DNA of 64,000 nt from Lichenostomus cassidix (Eukaryota > Chordata > Aves > Passeriformes > Meliphagidae), in contig CM039211.1 in the NCBI GenBank assembly GCA_008360975.2, positions 10,004,713 to 10,068,712 on the forward strand, read 5' to 3'. Each line of letters opens with the position of its first letter. Within the stretch, counting starts at the first letter, position 1. The notes beneath the pieces are model-generated. The model made no database searches. It worked only from the letters and a program-made list of their open reading frames with translations, and was not told where the DNA came from. Positions 58,046 to 64,000 of the stretch are shown here, one piece after another. A program made the translations under genes and the position numbers.

Positions 58046-60899
58046 TCCTCTAAACTCTGCACCCTATATGCCTTTTTTTGGTCCTTTTTGCCTAGGATAG
58101 AGGTCATCAAAATCTTCTGTAGGCTCCTTTATAAATCAATAACTTTCATGCCTACCTATACCCTCTCTTAAAAAAAAAGTTGCTTTCCATGACATCCTGA
58201 GACCAGTTGTTTCATTAAACACATTATTTCTTACATGGCAATTAAGTACCCTGCATAAACCACATTTTCATACACATCCTCTTCACTTTTCTCCCTATTT
58301 TTCAGTATCTTCTAATGAGCAGGTAATTCATGTATATGTATACTGTCATTTCTTGCTAATCTTTTATCTTATTTATTAGACTTTAGGCAACTTATTATCA
58401 AAGCATTTTCCCATAAGAGAATCTCCTAGGAGGGATATTTGTTTTAACCATTAAAGTTCAGGAAAAAACTTAACCCAAAATTTCTTTCTTTCCGTGCATC
58501 AGGATCATATATTGTTCGCAGCTGATTTCTTGTCTCCAGAGGATGCACTCTACTGTCATATTCTGGGTAGTAACATCCCTGATGTTAATTACAATCTCCT
58601 TGATCATAATTATCTCACAGTAATAAACAAATACTTTTCCATACGATCCTCAAATGAGTGTAGTTATATAAACATTCATTTAATTAATTTAATTCAGTTA
58701 ATTAATTAATTATCAGAAGTCAGATCTCAAGCCTTGCGATGAAATTTTACATTGTTTCAATGACTATACACTAAAATACTGATGTAGAGTGAGCTTGCCC
58801 ACCTTAGAAGGGCAGATGGGAGAAAAATGATACTGCAGAAATAAGGATGTATTAGCACACAAAGTTGGAAGAGATAGACAGCACATGGTTCAGGAAATCT
58901 GTAATCATAAAGTTTCCAAACTCATCTAAATTGTGCCAAATGCTATTCCAGGGGGTGAAGTGGTCTTTAAAGTGTGCAGAGATTTCTCACCCTGCTAATT
59001 TAGTAGGTATTTAAAACTGAAATTTTTAGGCTGAATATCTTAAAAGCTTTTTATATTTTATACTGGAAGTGTGAGTTCTTGTAACAATATCATATATTTA
59101 AACTTCATCCTATCATACTATTGTTACTGCAATTGCTTTTGGGTTTTGTGGTATGGTACACAAAGAAAGTAGTTCTTTATTAAATCTTCTTCCAATAAAA
59201 TGGATAAGAAATTGCACAAAAGCGCACTAAATATTTTTTAGTTAAAAAGCGCCACCTGCCAAGAGGTAGTGGAGTGGTGGGCTTAGGAATGCCTCTCTCA
59301 AGTTGTTAATGGGCAATTTTTCCTGTGAAGAACTAATTAAGTTGGTGATTCAAATGACAAAACTTTAAGTATATTTAGCAGGGGAAAAAAACCCCACACA
59401 AAACCCCCACAACACAAATCTAACTTATGCTGTCTTTCTCATAATGAGAATTACAAGTTCTTTTCTCACATCTTTACCAAAAGACACAGTCTATCTTTTC
59501 TGCTATTTTGTATTATTTAGATATGGCCTTTCTATCTTCTTCATGGGCATTTGAGAGAACAGATTAGTTCTGTATGCTAATAATCCTGCATCTGCCGTTT
59601 CTAATGCTGTGAGAAAGCACAAACAAAATCACCTAACTTTAATGTCAGGTGCCCTAATTTAGATTGACAGTGTAATAATAGTGATTTGCTATGAGAGTGT
59701 GCCTGCATGCAGATCAATTTATGTATTCATCCACTTATCACTTTCTTTCAGCATAGAAGAAGAATTACATTAGGTTTACATTTGAAAAAGTAATTTTCAG
59801 TATGATGCCCCAAAACGGAAGACGAAGAGCTGTGTCTCTGATGACACTCTTCTCTTTTTGAAGTTTAAATTGGCACTGCTAAATCTGCGGAATTGTTTCC
59901 ACAGATAGAACTATTTCGGTGTGAATGGAATTCCAACTGGAAGTGAGGTTAAGATTCCATGAAGAAAGAGTTTTCTTAGGGTGATGCCACAGTGTGATCA
60001 ACAGATAGGACTGGAAGGAGGAAAAGCAAATAAATATAAGGAAAAGGAAGAGGAGTGAAGCAATGCACAAACTCTCCAGGAAATTAAATCATAACATCTA
60101 CTGTGACAGAATACTTCAACAAACATTAATGAAGTTTATGAAAACATTATGAAGCCTCCAAGACATACCATGAAACAATTCAAGAACAACGTTATCTTAG
60201 ATGTAGTGATATTTCTAAAGATTAGTACATCAATTTTGTTGTCCATCAGCAATGTGGTCAAGTCTAACGTGTTCTCCAAAAACCCAGAAAAACCTAAAAA
60301 AATTTGTCCCACCTTATATTCCCATAGTCTGGATCCAAAACTTCTTGATATTATTTTGATTAATCATGGTTTTGAGGTGAGCTTTTTTTTCTAAAATGAA
60401 TGGAGCTTTTAATTTGAAGTACAAATACCAAATACAGTGTCTTTCTTTGTGCAACTGCATGGAACAGAGAAAGTGAATCTCTTTTTCTGTGTTAAATGCA
60501 CTAAGCATTTATTAACAGTGAATTTTGAATTTTCGCTGTCCATCACACAGCACTGCCTCATGGCTATCTTCTATGTAACTGTTAAATGTAACGGATTATT
60601 AGGATAGGTAAGTTCTTAATTATACTTCTTTCTCTGTTCTGCTTTTGATTGTGTATTCATTTTTCCAGTAGCATTTTTTGAGACACTCTAGGTTCTCCAA
60701 AGATATCCATGCTTTAGAGTGTTTGGCCTTCCACAGTTGCATATAAGAAAGAGCAGGCATGTGATCTCTGAAATTACAGCCCACTGTATAAATGCAATGT
60801 ACAGACACTTTACTCACATGAATCTCACTCCTTCAACACATTTCCACTTTGGATGTGTGGACAGGGGAATGAGAAACTAGACATTAGCCCTGCACAACA
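58046..60899. other. AT-rich intergenic DNA
   Basis: No gene. A short (ATTA)n run lies at about 58678-58711. Confidence 0.5.
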
Positions 60900-61135
60900 A
60901 AACCCTTGAGTGTCCTGGTCAGTGACAAATTGAATATGAGTCAGCAGAGCCCTGGCAGCCAGGAGGGCCAACCCTGTCCTGGGGGGTCTCCTACTGGACA
61001 GTGTCCAAAGGAAGACCATGAGAATGGTAAAGGGTCAGATGGGAAGTCGTGTGAGGAGTGGCTGAGATCACTTGGTATGTTCAACCTGGAGAGGAGGAGA
61101 CTGAGGGGAGACCTCACTGCAGTCTGCAACTAAAG
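60900..61135 (+). mobile_element. CR1 LINE ORF2 fragment
   Basis: Sense CR1: CTTGAGTGTCCTGGTCAGTG, GAATATGAGTCAGCAG, then CAACCTGGAGAGGAGGAGAC. It is internally shortened. Confidence 0.85.
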
Positions 61136-64000
61136 AGTTCCTGGATCATTTTCTGCTCTCAGACAATGTGAATAATTTTTAAATAAACCAATTAATGCAG
61201 GGATTTTTACTATTGCTAATGTTTCTCCATATAATAAATTAGTAACCCAAATTCTCGTCTGCTATGGTAAAGCCTGAAAACAAGAATAAACTGTTTTCAC
61301 AGCAGGGTTGGCACAAATATATCTGTCATCTCAGCTAGCCAAACAAAATGCCTCACCATCCCATTTGTGGGACAGAGACGCGTGTTGTGATCTATTTGGA
61401 TACATTCCTAATGACCTACTGGCTCTCTTGTGTACAGAGGAGTTGCTCTTTTCCAATAGTTCATAAGGAAGAGTAGTCCAGTGGCATCACCTTTGATCTT
61501 CTGTTCAAATCTAACTGGATTGTGATTGAACCAGGGTTGCTAAATCTGACTACTGGCTTACAGAGACTAGCACAGTTACTGAATGTTGATATTTTCAGGG
61601 GTGCTCCATACTGCCATTGCCCTGGTGAGTGGGTTTGCTAGTAGAATTTCCTGCTTTCTCATTTATTTGGTAAGTACTGAAAATATGATCTGAGAAAACT
61701 GAGAAGATCCTAGGAAAATATCAGCTTTCCCTAGTGAAAACAGAAGTTTAGTGATTTGCAAGTTTGGAAGTTAGATCACATCTTTAGTCAAAGACAAAGT
61801 TCAACTAGGTGTTTGTAAATAACAAAACAGTGTCTGGCATCAGTTATGTATGATACTCTCAAGACCGGGCTATGGAAAACCAAGCCAAAATGTATAAATT
61901 TGTGACTTTGTCATTTAAAAAAAATTTTAGACTAGCTTGCATTGTAAAATTACTTCAGAAATGCAGAAAGTTTTAAACAGCTGTTGTTGCGTTCCAATTT
62001 CAGATGACAGCAAAATCAGTTTGGTTATCAAAACAAAATTAATTTATTCATTTCTTTAATCTAGTTTTCCTCCTCCTAATCAGTCTTGTTTTCAACCGTT
62101 TCATTTTAACAAGCTGAAAATGGCAATTGTGTACATACAGCTTTAAACTTATCTCAGTATTCAGCACTTTTTAGTAATAATGATATCTCATAATTAAACA
62201 AAGACATATGACTCTCTAAAAGTTTTCTGCTAGTCTGTGCTCTTAGGAATTACTGATGATTTCAACCTGTTTAGTCAGAAAACCTGAATGATGGTGATTG
62301 TTTATTTTAGACCAGTGCCATAATAATGGTATTGAAAGTTTAGTTAACATTTGACTGTACACTCCATAACCCCAAAAATGTTACCTCATTTAAAAAAATT
62401 ATAGATCTAATAAAATGCATGACTATCCCGATGGTCTAAAGTTGTATCTGTCACACCAGAAATGTACTGGCATTAAAAAATCTGTTCACCCAAAGGTAAT
62501 CATGAAATCATGAAATCCAAAATCTGTTTCTTTATTATTTAATTATGTGTTAAATTATTTTAATGTAATTTTATTATTTTATTTAATTAAATGATATTTA
62601 ATTATTTAAGAATTACATTATTATTTAATACATGTTTTTGCACATATAAAGTAAATTACTTACAAGCTGGCTTACTCTTTATTCAATGAGCTGTGTCGTT
62701 AAAGAAAATTAATCTTAGAATTTTGACATAAATATGGCATTTGAAGATTATTTATTATTATATAATATAATGCATGCTATTTTGGTAGAGAAAAAGGTGA
62801 TGTCACAAAATGTAACAGTAATAAATATTAGGTGTGGAGCTATTTAAAGTTTAGATATATAAGACTTTCCTTCTTTCTGTTTTGCTTTTTAAGATGAAAA
62901 TAGGGTTTTTTTGTTTGCTTGTTTTCAGTGTAGTCAGTGTTTGAAATACCAGTCTAACAGAAACAGAGGTGGCTGAAATGTATATTTTCTTATTTTGGTC
63001 ATTCCGTATGATCATATATGACCATGATATTGGCATAAAGACGGGATACTATGTACTTCATTGATTAAAAGGGCATTTTCTCTGGTTATTGTATACCAAA
63101 TCTTTCTAAGATTCATTTACCATTTTAAATTTAGACAGCCTGTAAATTGTCCTAGTACTGAGGAAAATTAATATAATGGGGAAAAAAAAAAGACAAACAG
63201 CCAAATATTTAATTGTTCTTCACAGTATTCAAAGTGAAAAAGAATACTGACAATACTACAAATCTTTCAGATAGAAACAACTTGATTTTGGGAAAGGATA
63301 GGCAGAAGAAATACTGAAATAGTTGTTCATTCATTAACGACAATTTTCTTGTAGGATCATTAACTTTAACGAGACCAGAAAGCCAAGAATGAACAAGAGC
63401 AATACTGAATAGGCAGCATAGTTCAAAAGCATTCCTAAATGTTTCATATGAGATTGGTTGGAGTGTTAGATTTTATCCTTCTGTTAAAGCAGATTTAGTC
63501 TTATTTTTTTATTAATTTTGGATAGAATTTTTCTTCTATAGAATAAGATAGATTTTTTTTTGTCTGAAAGACCATTTAAAGTATGAATTATCTCTGTTCA
63601 TCTATAAAACAAACCCACCAGGACTTTGAGTTTAACTTCTGTCTCACACCATTAGTCAGATGTGTTGCTGTACAAAACATTAAAACATTTTTGAAGTTTC
63701 TAGAATGCAAATATTTTCTAGAAGATACAAATATTTTCTTTCCAGCAGAAAACACACAGCATAATTTTACATCAAATATTGCAGAAAGAGAAAGTTGCAA
63801 ATCAATGAGCTGAAAGTGAAGACTCATCATGCTCAGAGGAGTATTTAATTAGTCATGTGCAGAAAAAGAACAACTCTTGATCTGAATGCACCCAGAATTT
63901 TGGCCTGATTTTCCAGATTTTAAGGCAAACACAAAAACAATAACAGAGTGAAACTTCAGTTGCTAATAAAAATATTTGAAGGATGATTTTAAGAATGTTT
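61136..64000. other. AT-rich intergenic DNA
   Basis: No gene recognised. An extremely AT-rich stretch built from TTTAATTA motifs lies at 62530-62640. Confidence 0.5.

Noticed and set aside
1..64000. CRISPR arrays, bacterial operons, rRNA or tRNA genes
   Set aside because: Vertebrate repeats and splice signals show a bird nuclear genome. No spaced direct-repeat array or cloverleaf-like sequence was noticed by eye.

Overview
The window is avian genomic DNA. The evidence is a scatter of CR1 LINE fragments, which are recognisable by their octamer-type 3' ends and decayed ORF2 pieces, together with several avian endogenous-retrovirus LTRs, vertebrate splice signals and long AT-rich stretches without genes. 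The LTR families look neoavian, probably songbird, but I cannot name the species. The density of LTRs and duplicated segments would fit a repeat-rich chromosome such as a sex chromosome; that is inference only.

Nearly all coding signal lies between 5.4 and 24.4 kb, on the plus strand. First comes a broken fragment of a Fas-binding-factor-1-like (FBF1-like) gene (5.46-6.12 kb, with a further duplicated piece at 7.43-7.80 kb). It is followed in tandem by a fuller FBF1-like gene (8.12-17.94 kb). By hand I can assemble 19 coding exons whose splice phases all agree and which contain no stop before the terminal TGA (741 codons including the stop). FBF1 is a coiled-coil protein of centriolar distal appendages and ciliary transition fibres. 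An imperfect RFX X-box, the usual control site of ciliary genes, sits 0.16 kb upstream of the proposed start. One intron holds a minus-strand solo LTR that is absent from the homologous intron of the upstream fragment.

Further on, 21.6-24.35 kb carries a long reading frame of a protein I do not recognise. It has an acidic 14-residue tandem repeat, then larger internal modules each containing a hydrophobic-Leu-Asp helix-like motif. One in-frame TAG replaces what is a TGG codon in the sister repeats. This gene is bracketed by two copies of a GC-rich 0.9-1.0 kb LTR-like repeat (18.22-19.13 and 26.13-27.14 kb). A further LTR-like element at 20.24-20.88 kb is flanked by an unusually long 19-bp perfect direct repeat.

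From 27.2 kb to the end I find no gene. There are CR1 pieces, LTRs in both orientations, AT-rich and TA microsatellites, and at 31.8-33.5 kb an alternation of purine-only tracts with two diverged copies of the same LTR-like unit. All coordinates and comparisons were made by eye, and no database search was possible.
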